A stretch of 55,229 bases of DNA. Origin: Caulobacter sp. Lineage in GTDB: Bacteria; Pseudomonadota; Alphaproteobacteria; Caulobacterales; Caulobacteraceae. Numbering within the stretch: the first letter of the stretch is position 1; each line of letters opens with the position of its first letter. The stretch lies in assembly GCA_021741355.1 (NCBI GenBank), contig JAIOXZ010000024.1:1-55229 (forward strand), written 5' to 3'. A program made the translations under genes and the position numbers. The notes below the pieces were generated by a model. That model was given only the letters and a program-made list of their open reading frames with translations. It ran no database searches and was not told the origin of the DNA. This document shows positions 11,243 through 20,336 of the stretch, one piece after another.

Positions 11243-12028
11243 ATGACGGGTCGGGTTGCGGGAAAGGTTGCGTTGGTGACGGGCGGGGCGAGCGGTATCG
11301 GGCAGGGTTGCGCCGAGCTGCTGGCCAGCGAAGGGGCGAGCGTCGTCGTCACCGACCTGCAGGACGACAAGGGCCGGGCCGTCGCCGCGGCGATCGGCGG
11401 GCTCTACCTGAACCACGATGTCACCGATGAAGCTGCCTGGGTCGCCATCGTCGCGGAGATCGAAAAGCGCCTCGGCCGGCTCGACATCCTCGTCAACAAC
11501 GCCGGCATCGCCATCGGCGGACCGGTCACCGAATACAGCCTGGCGGACTGGCGCAAACAGCAGGCGGTCAACGTCGACGGCGTCTTTCTGGGCGTGAAGC
11601 ACAGCCTGCCGCTGATGCGCCGCAGCGGCGGCGGCAGCATCATCAACATGTCCTCGGTCGCCGGCATGAAGGGCTCGGCCAACATGAGCGGCTATTGCGC
11701 CACCAAGGGCGCGGTGCGGCTGTTCACCAAATCGATCGCCATGGAATGCGCCGCCGCCCAGGACGGGGTGCGGGTCAATTCCGTGCATCCGGGCATCATC
11801 GACACGCCGATCTGGGACGGCATCACCCGCACCATCGGCGGCGAGGCGGGCAATAACGCCCCCGCCAGACCGGCCACGGTCGATGACATTGCCGCCCTCG
11901 CCGCGCCGCTCGGATTCAAGGGTCTTCCGGCCGATATCGCCGCCGGAGTGCTCTATCTGGCGTCAGAGGAGTCCCGCTATGTAACCGGCATCGAGCTGGT
12001 CATCGACGGCGGCATGATCACGCGCTAA
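11243..12028 (+). CDS. Short-chain dehydrogenase/reductase
   Basis: This 261-residue classical SDR has the cofactor motif TGGASGIGQG, NNAG (in LVNNAGIAIGG), the catalytic Ser in NMSSVAG and the YxxxK pair in GYCATKGA. A C-terminal VTGIELVIDGGM matches FabG-like and cyclopentanol/3-alpha-hydroxysteroid dehydrogenase-like members. Asp in VVVTDLQDD after the second strand favours NAD over NADP. The ATG at 11243 follows GGGAGGCAGGG, a good ribosome site. It is divergent from amtB; the substrate is unknown. Confidence 0.92.
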   Translation: MTGRVAGKVALVTGGASGIGQGCAELLASEGASVVVTDLQDDKGRAVAAAIGGLYLNHDVTDEAAWVAIVAEIEKRLGRLDILVNNAGIAIGGPVTEYSLADWRKQQAVNVDGVFLGVKHSLPLMRRSGGGSIINMSSVAGMKGSANMSGYCATKGAVRLFTKSIAMECAAAQDGVRVNSVHPGIIDTPIWDGITRTIGGEAGNNAPARPATVDDIAALAAPLGFKGLPADIAAGVLYLASEESRYVTGIELVIDGGMITR

Positions 12029-12056
12029 AGGCCGCCCCCTGAAGGGCCGGGGGCGC

Positions 12057-13937
12057 ATGAAGTACAGGGCGGATGTCGACGGACTGCGCGCGGTCGCGGT
12101 GCTGGCGGTGGTCGGATTCCACGCCGGCGTGCCCTGGCTGACCGGCGGGTTCGCCGGCGTCGACGTCTTCTTCGTCATCTCGGGATTCCTCATCGGCGGC
12201 GTGGTCGCCGAACGGCAGGCGCAGGGCGATTTTTCGCTGGGCTGGTTCTGGGAGCGGCGCATCCGCCGCATCTTCCCGTCTCTGATGGTCGTGCTGGCGG
12301 TAACGACCGCGCTGGCCGCCTGGCTGCTGCTGCCCGGGGATTTCATCCAGTATGGCCAGTCGATGGGCGCGGCGCTGGTCTCGCTCTCGAACGTCTTCTT
12401 CTGGCAGACCAGCGACTACTTCGGCGGCGAGGACCTGCTCCGACCGCTGTTGCACACCTGGTCGCTGGCGGTGGAAGAGCAGTTCTATCTGGTCTTCCCG
12501 GTTCTGATGCTGCTGACCGCGCGGTTCGCGGCGGGGCGGGTTCGAACGGTGCTGGGTGTGCTGGCCGCGGTGTCGCTGGCCTTCGGCGTCTGGCAGACGT
12601 CGAGCCAGGCGGAGGCCGCCTTCTATCTGCCCTTCGCACGGGCCTGGGAGCTGCTGGCCGGGGTATTGCTGGCCGTCTGGAGGCCGGTCATCCGCCGCCC
12701 GGCGCTGCAGCATGCGACAGGCGTCATCGGCCTGGGACTGATCATCGTCGCCTGCCTGCTGTTCACCAAGGATACCGACTGGCCAGGCGTGGCGGCGATC
12801 GTGCCGGTGCTGGGCGCGGTGCTGGTGATTGCCGGTGAAGGCGGAATCGCCGGACGTCTGCTCGCGGCAAGGCCGATGGTCTGGATCGGCCTGCTGTCCT
12901 ACTCCCTGTACCTTTGGCACTGGCCGCTGCTGACCTTGCAGCGCTTCATTCTGCCCGGCGGCTGGCCGACGCTCTTCACCGTGCTGGCGTCCTTCGTGCT
13001 GGCCGCCCTGTCGCTGCGCTACGTCGAGCGGCCGTTCAGAAGCAGCGCCTTCCTGACCCGCCGCCAGGTCTTCGCCGCCGGCGCTGCGTCTATCGCCGTG
13101 CTGGGGCTGGTCGCGGGTGGCATCCTGCTGGCGAAGGGCCTTCCGGCGCGGTTCGACGCCCGGTCGCTGGCGATGGCGGATTCCCGGCTGGAGCGGTCGC
13201 GCGGCAGCTATCGGGACGGGACCTGCTTCATCTCCTATCGCTTCGACGCGAAGGACTACCGCAAGGACCTGTGCAACCAGCGCGACCCGGCAAAGCCGGA
13301 CTGGCTTCTGGTCGGGGACAGCCACGCGGCCCACCTGTGGTCCGGGCTCAAGGCCGCCAATCCCGACCTGAACATCATGCAGGTGACCTCCTCGGGTTGC
13401 GAGATCACGCTGACAAAGGACCCTGTCGAGCGGGATGTCTGCACCCGTATGGCGCAGCTGGTGTACGGCGACCTGCTGCTCAACAACCGGCCCGACGGCG
13501 TCATCCTGGCCGGGCGCTGGTGGGGCAAGGACCTGCCGCGCCTGACTGAAACGCTCGACTGGTTCAGGGCCCGCGACATTCCGGTGATCCTGGTCGGCCC
13601 GATCCCGCAGTACAGCAGCGACCTCACCCGACTGCTGATCCTGTCCTGGCGATTCAATGATCCGGGCCTGCCCGCCCGTCGCCGGCTGGACTGGCCGAAG
13701 ACCGTCGACGCCGACCTCCGCACGCTCGCGCGGGACAAGGGCGTGCCCTACATCTCGCTCTACGACCTGCTTTGTGATGCGAAGGACTGCACCATGCTGG
13801 TCGACGCCGAAACGCCGCTGCAGTGGGACTACGGCCACATGACGCCGGAAGGCTCGCGGTTCGTTGCGGCGCGGATGCGCGAACAGGGCCTGTTCCCTAG
13901 AGGTCCAGCGCCAGCACCCAGTCCTGGTAGTCGTTGA
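12057..13937 (+). CDS. OafA-type acyltransferase with C-terminal SGNH domain
   Basis: The 626-residue protein combines an N-terminal acyltransferase-3 domain of about ten membrane helices (YRADVDGLRAVAVLAVVGFHAG, GVDVFFVISGFLIGG, LLHTWSLAVEEQFY) with a periplasmic SGNH hydrolase-like domain from about residue 380 (LLVGDSHAAHLWSG with the catalytic Ser, and HMTPEGS with the C-terminal His). This layout transfers acetyl or other acyl groups to cell-surface polysaccharide or lipid. The gene begins 28 bp after the SDR stop, so both may share a transcript. Its 3' end overlaps the convergent GNAT gene by about 40 bp. Confidence 0.94.
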   Translation: MKYRADVDGLRAVAVLAVVGFHAGVPWLTGGFAGVDVFFVISGFLIGGVVAERQAQGDFSLGWFWERRIRRIFPSLMVVLAVTTALAAWLLLPGDFIQYGQSMGAALVSLSNVFFWQTSDYFGGEDLLRPLLHTWSLAVEEQFYLVFPVLMLLTARFAAGRVRTVLGVLAAVSLAFGVWQTSSQAEAAFYLPFARAWELLAGVLLAVWRPVIRRPALQHATGVIGLGLIIVACLLFTKDTDWPGVAAIVPVLGAVLVIAGEGGIAGRLLAARPMVWIGLLSYSLYLWHWPLLTLQRFILPGGWPTLFTVLASFVLAALSLRYVERPFRSSAFLTRRQVFAAGAASIAVLGLVAGGILLAKGLPARFDARSLAMADSRLERSRGSYRDGTCFISYRFDAKDYRKDLCNQRDPAKPDWLLVGDSHAAHLWSGLKAANPDLNIMQVTSSGCEITLTKDPVERDVCTRMAQLVYGDLLLNNRPDGVILAGRWWGKDLPRLTETLDWFRARDIPVILVGPIPQYSSDLTRLLILSWRFNDPGLPARRRLDWPKTVDADLRTLARDKGVPYISLYDLLCDAKDCTMLVDAETPLQWDYGHMTPEGSRFVAARMREQGLFPRGPAPAPSPGSR

Positions 13938-14418
13938 CGCCGACGTGGAACAGGCGCTCGCCGACCTTCCGGAAGCCGGCCTTCCGGTAGAAGGCGTTGG
14001 CCCGGTCGTTGCGGCTGTAGACCGCCAGCAGCAGACGCCGCCTGCCCGCCGCCCGCGCCGTGTCGATCGCGGTCTGCATCAGGCGCGCGCCCAGACCCTG
14101 GCCGTGGAAACGGTGCAGGGCGTAGATCCGGGTCAGCTCCATGTCGCCCGGGCCGGTCTCCACCGGTAGATCCGGCTCCCCCATCAGCAGGAAGCCGACC
14201 GGCGCCGCGCCCGGGTCCATCACGGCCAGGAACAGCTGTCGGGACGGGTCAGCGAGCAGGCCAGCGTAGGCCTCGGGGGCATGGGTGCTGTGGCAGTGGG
14301 CGACCAGGTCATCGCCGTCGACGATGCCGGCGTAGGTCTCGATAAAGGTCGCCGCCGCCACGACGGAAAGCCGGGCGGCGTCAGCGGGCGTGCAGGGACG
14401 GATCGTGATCTCGCTCAT
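13897..14418 (-). CDS. GNAT-family N-acetyltransferase
   Basis: This 173-residue acetyltransferase has the acetyl-CoA binding motif A as MELTRIYALHRFHGQGLGARLMQTA (core RxxGxG/A region RFHGQGLG) and the C-terminal N-x-x-A-x-x-F-Y-x-x-x-G-F motif as NDRANAFYRKAGF. It resembles single-domain spermidine/peptide-type GNATs; the acceptor is unknown. The gene overlaps the 3' end of the acyltransferase gene on the opposite strand. Confidence 0.92.
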   Translation of the reverse strand: MSEITIRPCTPADAARLSVVAAATFIETYAGIVDGDDLVAHCHSTHAPEAYAGLLADPSRQLFLAVMDPGAAPVGFLLMGEPDLPVETGPGDMELTRIYALHRFHGQGLGARLMQTAIDTARAAGRRRLLLAVYSRNDRANAFYRKAGFRKVGERLFHVGVNDYQDWVLALDL

Positions 14419-14466
14419 GTCGGCCTTCTAGCCGGGCGGTTGCATCGGGGACAGGCTTTGCTGCCC

Positions 14467-15300
14467 CTATCCCAACAGCAGCAGCGTAGCGCCGCCGGCG
14501 ATGGCGAGCGTGCCCGCGATCCGGCCGGGCGTCAGCCGTTCGCGCAGGAAGAAGACCGCGATGGCCACGCCGAACAGGATCGAGGTCTCGCGCAGGGCCG
14601 CAAGCCGGGGCGTGTCGCCCAGCCGATAGGCCCACAGGGCCAGGCCGTAGGTGACGATGCTCAGGGCGCCGGCGATCAGCCCCGGCTTCCACTCTTCGCG
14701 GGCCGCCAGCAGGAAGCGCGGGCCCCGCCAGAGTGCGAACAGCAGGCCGATACCGCCGCCGAGGCTCAGGTAGACCCAGACGATGTAGCTGAACGCCGAC
14801 GGCGCCGCCCGCACGCCCTGGGCGTCGATCACCGTATAGAGGGCGATGCTGACCCCCGTCGCCGCGGCCCAGCCGAGGCCGCGCCGGTCGACATGGCGTC
14901 CCAGGCCAACCGCCATCACCCCGCAGGAGATCAGGCCGATGCCGCTGGCGACCAGCAGCGTGATCGGCTCGGAGAACAGGCTGACCGCAACGACCGCCGC
15001 CAGCGCCGGCGCGACGCCGCGCGAGATCGGATAGGCCACCGACATGTCCGCCCGCTCGAACGCCTTGATCAGGCAGACGAGGTAGACCAGATGCGTCGCC
15101 CAGCTGCCCGCCAGCCAGCCCCAGGCGCCGTGCGGCAACGGGACGATGAAGGCCGCAGGCAGCATGAGCAGCGCCGAGAAGCCGTCGATCAGCGCCCGGC
15201 TCGACATCTTGTCCTTGCCGGACTTGAGGATGGCGTTGACCACCGCATGGGTCGCGCCCGAGGCGATCATCATCAGCGCGGCGGTCTGGGCGGCGGTCAT
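14467..15300 (-). CDS. EamA/DMT-superfamily permease
   Basis: The 277-residue protein has about ten membrane segments arranged as two EamA repeats, ending with the typical LRERLTPGRIAGTLAIAGGATLLLLG segment of DMT exporters. Such proteins export metabolites or amino-acid-related compounds; no substrate can be named. The ATG at 15300 (MTAAQTAAL) is chosen because the first helix starts shortly after it, whereas the in-frame upstream start would add a polar, cysteine-containing tail. It follows the GNAT gene's direction, about 50 bp upstream of it. Confidence 0.88.
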   Translation of the reverse strand: MTAAQTAALMMIASGATHAVVNAILKSGKDKMSSRALIDGFSALLMLPAAFIVPLPHGAWGWLAGSWATHLVYLVCLIKAFERADMSVAYPISRGVAPALAAVVAVSLFSEPITLLVASGIGLISCGVMAVGLGRHVDRRGLGWAAATGVSIALYTVIDAQGVRAAPSAFSYIVWVYLSLGGGIGLLFALWRGPRFLLAAREEWKPGLIAGALSIVTYGLALWAYRLGDTPRLAALRETSILFGVAIAVFFLRERLTPGRIAGTLAIAGGATLLLLG

Positions 15301-15435
15301 GGCCCAAGTCCTGACAGGCTTACGCGGCGGCGCGCAACTGTCGCCAGAACGGTTAACCACAAGACTCATCCGGCGGATGAAGGTCAGTGCGGCTTCGAGA
15401 TGGCCGTCCTAGCGTGTGCTTGGGGGAGTACCGCC

Positions 15436-16008
15436 ATGGTCTCGATGATCATTGTCGTCGCGTCGTTGTTTTCAGGGCTGCTGTTTCTGTTCAGCGCCTG
15501 GGTGACACGCGCTGGATACTGGCGGACGGCGGCGGCCCTTCTGGGGGGATTGGCCGCCGCCGGCTTCCGCTTCGGCGTCGACATGATCGCCTATCACCTG
15601 GACTGGTGGACGTTCGGCGATACGCCCTACGCGCCGGTCGTCACCTATGCGCCGGTGATGTTCTGGTTCGGCGCCGGCCTGGGCCTGATCGGCTGGCGGA
15701 TGATCCGCAACTGGGGCGCGGCCGGCGAGCTGAGCTTCTTCGCCGTCTTTGTGGCGATGGGCCTTGGTCGCGACCTGCTGCTGACGACCGGTGACGGCGC
15801 GCTCAAGATGGCCGCCGGCTATCTGCCGCTCGCGATCGCCGCGGGCGCCTGGCTGGTGATGGCGGTGCTGGTCCAGGTCCTGATGCAGATGCTGGTCGGG
15901 GCGGTCGACGCCGATGACCTCGCGCCAGAGCGCATTCCCCAGCTCGACGAGGCGGCCACGCTGTCCTGGACTCGGGACAACGGCGACCCGTTCAGCCGTC
16001 ACGCCTGA
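15436..16008 (+). CDS. Integral membrane protein of unknown function
   Basis: This 190-residue protein has five predicted membrane segments (about residues 3-22, 28-48, 67-88, 96-115 and 128-152) and a short charged C-terminal tail. The segment between helices 2 and 3 is aromatic-rich (YHLDWWTFGDTPYAP). No family is recognised. The ATG at 15436 is preceded by GGGGGAG at a normal spacing. It lies between the DMT permease (divergent) and greA (same strand). Confidence 0.7.
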   Translation: MVSMIIVVASLFSGLLFLFSAWVTRAGYWRTAAALLGGLAAAGFRFGVDMIAYHLDWWTFGDTPYAPVVTYAPVMFWFGAGLGLIGWRMIRNWGAAGELSFFAVFVAMGLGRDLLLTTGDGALKMAAGYLPLAIAAGAWLVMAVLVQVLMQMLVGAVDADDLAPERIPQLDEAATLSWTRDNGDPFSRHA

Positions 16009-16251
16009 TACGTCACGGTCAGATTGCGGGTCGTCGGAAACAGGGCCTCATCTCGCCGAAGGGTGACGAAGACCCGGATTTACTCCGGCTGAACCGCCGA
16101 ACTCTTTTTGACCAACACCGCGCGACTCCGCTGCATCGCAGCATATCGCTTGTAATTCCGGACCCGCCGGACTAGTCTTGACGCCCCCGGACGTCTGCGC
16201 CCGCGGCCGGCTGTCAACACCTCCTCAGGGCGAATCCGAGCTAATCTCCGA

Positions 16252-16725
16252 ATGGAAAAAGTGCCGATGACCGCCGGGGGCTATACGTCCCTCGACGAAG
16301 AACTTAAGCGTTTGAAGACGCTGGAGCGGCCGAGCGTGATCGCGGCCATCTCCGAAGCGCGTGCGCACGGCGACCTCAGCGAGAACGCCGAATACCACGC
16401 GGCCAAGGAACGTCAGGGCTGGATCGAAGGCCGTATCGCCGAGATCGAGGACAAGATCGCGCGCGCGCAGATCATCGACGTCTCCAAGCTCTCCGGTTCG
16501 CAGGTCAAGTTCGGCGCCACCGTGACGGTGGTCGACGAGGACACCGAGGACGAGGGCCGCTACCAGATCGTCGGCGAGCACGAGGCCGACGTGAAACAGG
16601 GCCGCATCTCGCTGTCCTCGCCGCTGTCGCGCGCGATGATCGGCAAGGAAGTGGGCGAAGTCGTCGAGGTGAACACCCCGGGCGGCGTGAAGGCCTACGA
16701 GATTCTCAAGGTCGAGTGGGTCTAG
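16252..16725 (+). CDS. greA: Transcription elongation factor GreA
   Basis: GreA enters the RNA polymerase secondary channel and stimulates cleavage of backtracked transcripts. The 157 residues fit the family: an N-terminal coiled coil whose tip carries the acidic [15 protein letters not shown] signature, then a C-terminal FKBP-like domain ([25 protein letters not shown] end, here [14 protein letters not shown]). The gene is preceded by about 240 bp without other genes. Proximity to carB and an ELM1-family gene fits the arrangement often seen in alphaproteobacteria. Confidence 0.97.
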   Translation: MEKVPMTAGGYTSLDEELKRLKTLERPSVIAAISEARAHGDLSENAEYHAAKERQGWIEGRIAEIEDKIARAQIIDVSKLSGSQVKFGATVTVVDEDTEDEGRYQIVGEHEADVKQGRISLSSPLSRAMIGKEVGEVVEVNTPGGVKAYEILKVEWV

Positions 16726-16748
16726 GCCCACTCCGCCATTCTCCCGCC

Positions 16749-16782
16749 GTCATCCTCGCGCTTGTCGCGGGGACCCAAGCGC
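16749..16782. repeat. Decayed half of a family C repeat
   Basis: GTCATCCTCGCGC...GCGGGGACCCAAGCGC resembles the left half of the GTCATCCCGG element but lacks the right half. It lies just after greA. Confidence 0.5.
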
Positions 16783-16847
16783 ACTCAGGTCTGACGGTGT
16801 TCATGGGTCGTCAGGACAGGCCTGACGATGACGGATATTGAGCGGTC

Positions 16848-17843
16848 GTGGCCAAACAAGCCTCTCCTCCCCCTCTGACGATCTGGGCCCTGTCCGACGG
16901 GCGCGCCGGCATCGAGGCGCAGGCCGTCGGTCTGGCCGAAGCCGTCGCGCGTCATCGCAAGGCGAAGGTCATCGTCAAGCGGATCGGCTGGACCGGCCGG
17001 ATCGGCCGCCTGCCCTGGTGGCTGAACCTGTTCCCGCGCCGCTGGCTGACGCCGGAAAGCGAGTTCGAAGCTCCCTGGCCTGACCTGCTGGTCGCCGCCG
17101 GGCGCGCGACACTGCCGCTGTCCATCCGGATGCGACGCTGGACCGGCGGCAAGACCTACGTCGTCCAGATCCAGGATCCGCGCGCGCCGGCCGGCCTGTT
17201 CGACCTGGTCGTGCCACCCAATCACGACCGGCTGAAGGGCGACAATATCGTCTCGATCATCGGCGCCCCGCACCGGGTGACGGCGAAGAAGCTGGCCGAC
17301 GAGTACAAGCGCTTCGCCGCCGCTATCGATCCCCTGCCCCGCCCACGCGCCGCGGTGCTGATCGGCGGCCGGTCGAAGGCCTTTGACCTGTCGCCCGAAC
17401 GGGCCTCCGCCATCGCCCAGGAGATCCAACTGCCGCTGGAACAGGAGGGCGGCTCCCTGCTGATGAGCTTCTCGCGGCGGACCCCGCCCCAGGCGCGCGC
17501 GCTGCTGACCGCGCGGCTCAAGCACCTGCCTGGGATCATCTGGGACAACGAGGGGGACAACCCCTACTTCGCCTTCCTCGCCGGCGCCGACTACGTCCTG
17601 GTCACCGAGGACTCGGCCAACATGGCCACCGAGGCGGCCAGCACGGGCAAGCCGGTGTTCATCCTCAAGATGGACGGCCAGAGCCTGAAGTTCCGCCTGT
17701 TCCACGAGGAGCTGGAGCGCCACGGCGCGGCCCGTCCGTTCGGCGGCGCCTTCCACCGCTGGAGCTACGAGCCGCTGGCCGAGACGGACCGCGCGGCGAA
17801 GGAAATCCTCGCGCGGATGGACGCGAAGCGCGGCGCGACCTAG
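16848..17843 (+). CDS. ELM1/GtrOC1-family protein (mitochondrial fission ELM1-like)
   Basis: The 331-residue protein belongs to the ELM1 family (PF06258), bacterial homologues of a plant mitochondrial fission protein with a glycosyltransferase-like fold. Recognised segments are WALSDGRAGIEAQAVGLAEA at the N-terminus, YVVQIQDPRAP, and the sugar-nucleotide-binding-like VTEDSANMATEAASTGKPVF. Translation appears to start at GTG because no ATG is available in frame. Function in bacteria is uncertain, though an envelope-glycan role is often inferred. The next gene starts ten bases after the stop, suggesting co-transcription with the sugar genes. Confidence 0.88.
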   Translation: MAKQASPPPLTIWALSDGRAGIEAQAVGLAEAVARHRKAKVIVKRIGWTGRIGRLPWWLNLFPRRWLTPESEFEAPWPDLLVAAGRATLPLSIRMRRWTGGKTYVVQIQDPRAPAGLFDLVVPPNHDRLKGDNIVSIIGAPHRVTAKKLADEYKRFAAAIDPLPRPRAAVLIGGRSKAFDLSPERASAIAQEIQLPLEQEGGSLLMSFSRRTPPQARALLTARLKHLPGIIWDNEGDNPYFAFLAGADYVLVTEDSANMATEAASTGKPVFILKMDGQSLKFRLFHEELERHGAARPFGGAFHRWSYEPLAETDRAAKEILARMDAKRGAT

Positions 17844-17853
17844 CGTCGGCCGC

Positions 17854-18573
17854 ATGATCCTCGCCATTCTCCAGGCCCGCATGAGCTCCACCCGCCTGCC
17901 GGGCAAGGTGCTGATGCCGCTGGCCGGGGCGCCGATGATCGTGCGGCAGATCGAGCGGGTGGCCCGCGCGAGGCGGATCGACAAACTGGTCGTCGCCACC
18001 AGCCTGAGCCCCGCCGACGACGCCATCGAGAAGGCGGTTCGCAAGGAAGGGATCGCTGTCCATCGCGGTTCGCTGCACGACGTGCTGGCCCGGTTCCTCG
18101 GCGCGCTGGACGAGCATGGTCCTGCTGACCAAGTCGTGCGCCTGACCGCCGACTGCCCGCTGGCAGATCCGGACGTCATCGACGAGACGATCGAGACGCA
18201 TCTGGAAACCGGCGCAGACTACACCAGCAACACCCCGCCGCACCGCACCTTTCCCAAGGGCCTCGATATCGAGGTGATGAGGGCGGATGTGCTGCGCCGG
18301 GCGGGCGCTGAAGCGGCGACGCCCGAGGAGCGCGAGCACGTCACCTGGGGCATCTGGAACAGCCCGGACCGCTACCGCCTGGCCTTCCATTCGCAGCCTG
18401 CCGACGAGGGCGAGGTCCGCTGGACCGTCGACCGGCCGGACGACTACGCCTTCATGGCCACGGTTTACGACGCCCTCTATCGCGGCAACCGCACCTTCAC
18501 CTCCGACGCCGTGCGCAAATTCGTCCTCGGCCGGCCCGACCTCGCCGACTACGGCGGAGACCGCCGCGTATGA
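17854..18573 (+). CDS. SpsF/PseF-type cytidylyltransferase
   Basis: The 239-residue protein is a nucleotidyltransferase of the SpsF group (COG1861). The N-terminal LAILQARMSSTRLPGKVLMPL is the nucleotide-binding and sugar-phosphate signature, and VVRLTADCPLADP supplies the metal-binding aspartates. With PseH, PseG and PseI-like genes nearby, it is probably the CMP-pseudaminic acid synthetase step (FlmC-like in Caulobacter). Its stop overlaps the PseH start (ATGA), so the two are translationally coupled. Exact sugar specificity cannot be read from the sequence. Confidence 0.82.
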   Translation: MILAILQARMSSTRLPGKVLMPLAGAPMIVRQIERVARARRIDKLVVATSLSPADDAIEKAVRKEGIAVHRGSLHDVLARFLGALDEHGPADQVVRLTADCPLADPDVIDETIETHLETGADYTSNTPPHRTFPKGLDIEVMRADVLRRAGAEAATPEEREHVTWGIWNSPDRYRLAFHSQPADEGEVRWTVDRPDDYAFMATVYDALYRGNRTFTSDAVRKFVLGRPDLADYGGDRRV

Positions 18574-19139
18574 CCGCCCCGACCGTCACCCTGCGCGACC
18601 TGACGCCCGACGACAGCGACCGCATCCACGTCTGGCGCAACAGCGAGGCGGTACGGTCGTACATGTACACCGACCATCTGATCAGCGCCGACGAGCACGC
18701 CCGCTGGTTCGCCGGCATCGCCGGGGACGGGCGCCGGCGCTACTGGATCATCGAGCTCGACGGAAAGCCGGTGGGCCTAGCCAACCTCTACGATATCGAC
18801 CGCCGTCACGGCCGCTGCGCCTGGGCCTACTACCTGGCCGACCCCTCGACGCGCGGCCTGGGCCTGGGCAGCTATGTCGAGTTCTGGATGATCGAGCAGG
18901 TGTTCGGGCCGCAAGGGCTGGGCAAGCTGTGGTGCGAGGTGCTGGCCAGCAACGAGGCCGTCTGGCGCCTGCACGAGCGCCACGGCTTCGTCCGGGAGGC
19001 CTGCTTCCGCCGGCACATCGTCAAGGACGGCGTCGGCGTGGATGTGTTCGGTCTGGGCCTGCTGGCCGAGGACTGGACGCAGCGGCGTGGGGAAATGGCG
19101 GCGCGGCTGGTGGAGAAGGGGTTCGTGGTTAAGCAGTAG
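18570..19139 (+). CDS. pseH: UDP-4-amino-4,6-dideoxy-AltNAc N-acetyltransferase (PseH-like)
   Basis: A 189-residue GNAT-fold acetyltransferase. The N-terminal VTLRDLTPDDSDRIHVWRNS and VRSYMYTDHLISADEHARWF are typical of PseH-like enzymes, which add an acetyl group to the 4-amino sugar in pseudaminic acid synthesis. The acetyl-CoA loop is STRGLGLGS and the C-terminal motif is NEAVWRLHERHGF. Coupling to the cytidylyltransferase and the nearby PseG and PseI genes support the assignment. The product would decorate flagellin or surface glycans. Confidence 0.83.
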   Translation: MTAPTVTLRDLTPDDSDRIHVWRNSEAVRSYMYTDHLISADEHARWFAGIAGDGRRRYWIIELDGKPVGLANLYDIDRRHGRCAWAYYLADPSTRGLGLGSYVEFWMIEQVFGPQGLGKLWCEVLASNEAVWRLHERHGFVREACFRRHIVKDGVGVDVFGLGLLAEDWTQRRGEMAARLVEKGFVVKQ

Positions 19140-19145
19140 ATCGAT

Positions 19146-19260
19146 GCTCCCCACACTTGTGGGGAGCTGTCACGCGGAGCGTGACTGAGGGGAGTTGCAG
19201 TGCACTGACTCCCCTCCACCGCCTCCGGCGGTCCCCCTCCCCAGCCGAGCTGGGGAGGAT
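19146..19260. repeat. Modular palindromic repeat (family A), copy 2
   Basis: The left unit has a different inner hairpin (TGTCACGC-GGAG-CGTGACTG) from the right unit (ACCGCC and GGCGGT around CTCC), so this copy is a mosaic of two unit types around a TGCAC centre. It lies between the convergent pseH and pseG ends, and touches the pseG stop codon. Confidence 0.9.
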
Positions 19261-20220
19261 CTAGGCAAGCAACCCCAACAGCGCTTCCGCCGCCCGGTCC
19301 GCGCCCAGCCCGTCGCAGATCTCCGCCGACTTCGCCGACAGTCCTGCCCGGAGGGTGTCATCCCGCACCAGCCGTTCAACGGCCTCCGCCAGTCGCCCTT
19401 CCAGCCCCGGCCACCGCGCGTCCAACGCAACCGTCACGCCCGCCGCGTCCAGCTTCATCGCCATGTCGCGCTGGTTGTCCGCGAGGATCAGCGTCACGGT
19501 CGGCAGGCCGAGGCAGGCGCGTTCCCAGACGCTCGATCCCCCGGCGCCGACACAGAGGTCCGCCCGCGTGATCAGGCCGGCCATGTCGTCGCTGTCGATA
19601 TGCAGGGTGACGCGGCCCTCGGCCGCCATCGCCTGCAAGGCGGGCAGGCTGGGCGCGCCGGCTCCGACCACCACGTCGAGGGCCAGGGCGCCGTCGGCCA
19701 GCGCCGCGGCGATGCGGCCGGTGATCCCGCCCACGTCGGTCAGTCCCAACGAAACCAGGCAGCGCCTCACAGGCTCACCCCTGCGGCTCAGCGCCCCTTC
19801 GCGCGCGGCGGCGAAGTCCGGCCGGACCAAGGCGTAGGCCGGGCCCGCCAATACGGTCGGCGCGGTGTAGTCCCGCGCATCGCGTCCGAACGACGGGTCC
19901 ATCACCAGATCCGCGTCATGCAACCGCGCCAGATCGTCAATCACCGCCAGTCGCTGCGCCCGTGCACGCCAGAGCGCCTCGGTCTGCGGCGCCATGCGGT
20001 AGGAATCCAGCACCACCAGATCGGCCGGAGCGTCCTCCCCGACCAGCCGCATGTCCGGCGCATAGCGGGCGAGAATGTCGGCCGCTTCGGGCGTCCTGAC
20101 AAAGGCGCAGTCCGCGCCCCGCCGGACCAGCGCCCCCGCCAGCGTCAGGCAGCGCATCACATGCCCGCCGCCGACCCCGGGGCCGGCGTCACAGACGAAG
20201 AGGATGCGCGGTGGGCTCAT
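19261..20220 (-). CDS. pseG: UDP-2,4-diacetamido-trideoxy-altropyranose hydrolase (PseG/FlmD-like)
   Basis: PseG removes UDP from the diacetamido sugar in pseudaminic acid synthesis. The 319-residue protein has a GT-B-like fold: an N-terminal ILFVCDAGPGVGGGHVMRC, with the catalytic His in the GGGHVMRC loop, and a C-terminal LCVGAGGSSVWERACLGLPTV motif that binds the UDP. VLDSYR matches the family consensus as well. The ATG at 20220 is used; a start three codons earlier is equally possible. It is divergent from the SDR gene at 20337. Confidence 0.88.
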   Translation of the reverse strand: MSPPRILFVCDAGPGVGGGHVMRCLTLAGALVRRGADCAFVRTPEAADILARYAPDMRLVGEDAPADLVVLDSYRMAPQTEALWRARAQRLAVIDDLARLHDADLVMDPSFGRDARDYTAPTVLAGPAYALVRPDFAAAREGALSRRGEPVRRCLVSLGLTDVGGITGRIAAALADGALALDVVVGAGAPSLPALQAMAAEGRVTLHIDSDDMAGLITRADLCVGAGGSSVWERACLGLPTVTLILADNQRDMAMKLDAAGVTVALDARWPGLEGRLAEAVERLVRDDTLRAGLSAKSAEICDGLGADRAAEALLGLLA

Positions 20221-20336
20221 GTCGGTCATTTGGCCTGAGTCGGGGGATGATGGCCCGTCCGACTGGCGCTCGCCGTTCGGTCGTCCCATATGGTCCTCAA
20301 AGCAGACGCACCTGACCGCGCCTTTGGGGGGCACGC

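Noticed and set aside
12018..13838. 606-codon minus-strand frame opposite the OafA/SGNH gene
   Set aside because: Gln/Arg/Asp-rich translation typical of antisense of a GC-rich membrane-protein gene, and no domain.
15353..15360. CtrA half-site TTAACCAC upstream of the membrane-protein gene at 15.4 kb
   Set aside because: Single half-site without partner; such octamers occur by chance.
16009..16251. Structured RNA or riboswitch upstream of greA
   Set aside because: No recognisable pairing pattern or conserved core could be seen in this 243-bp region.
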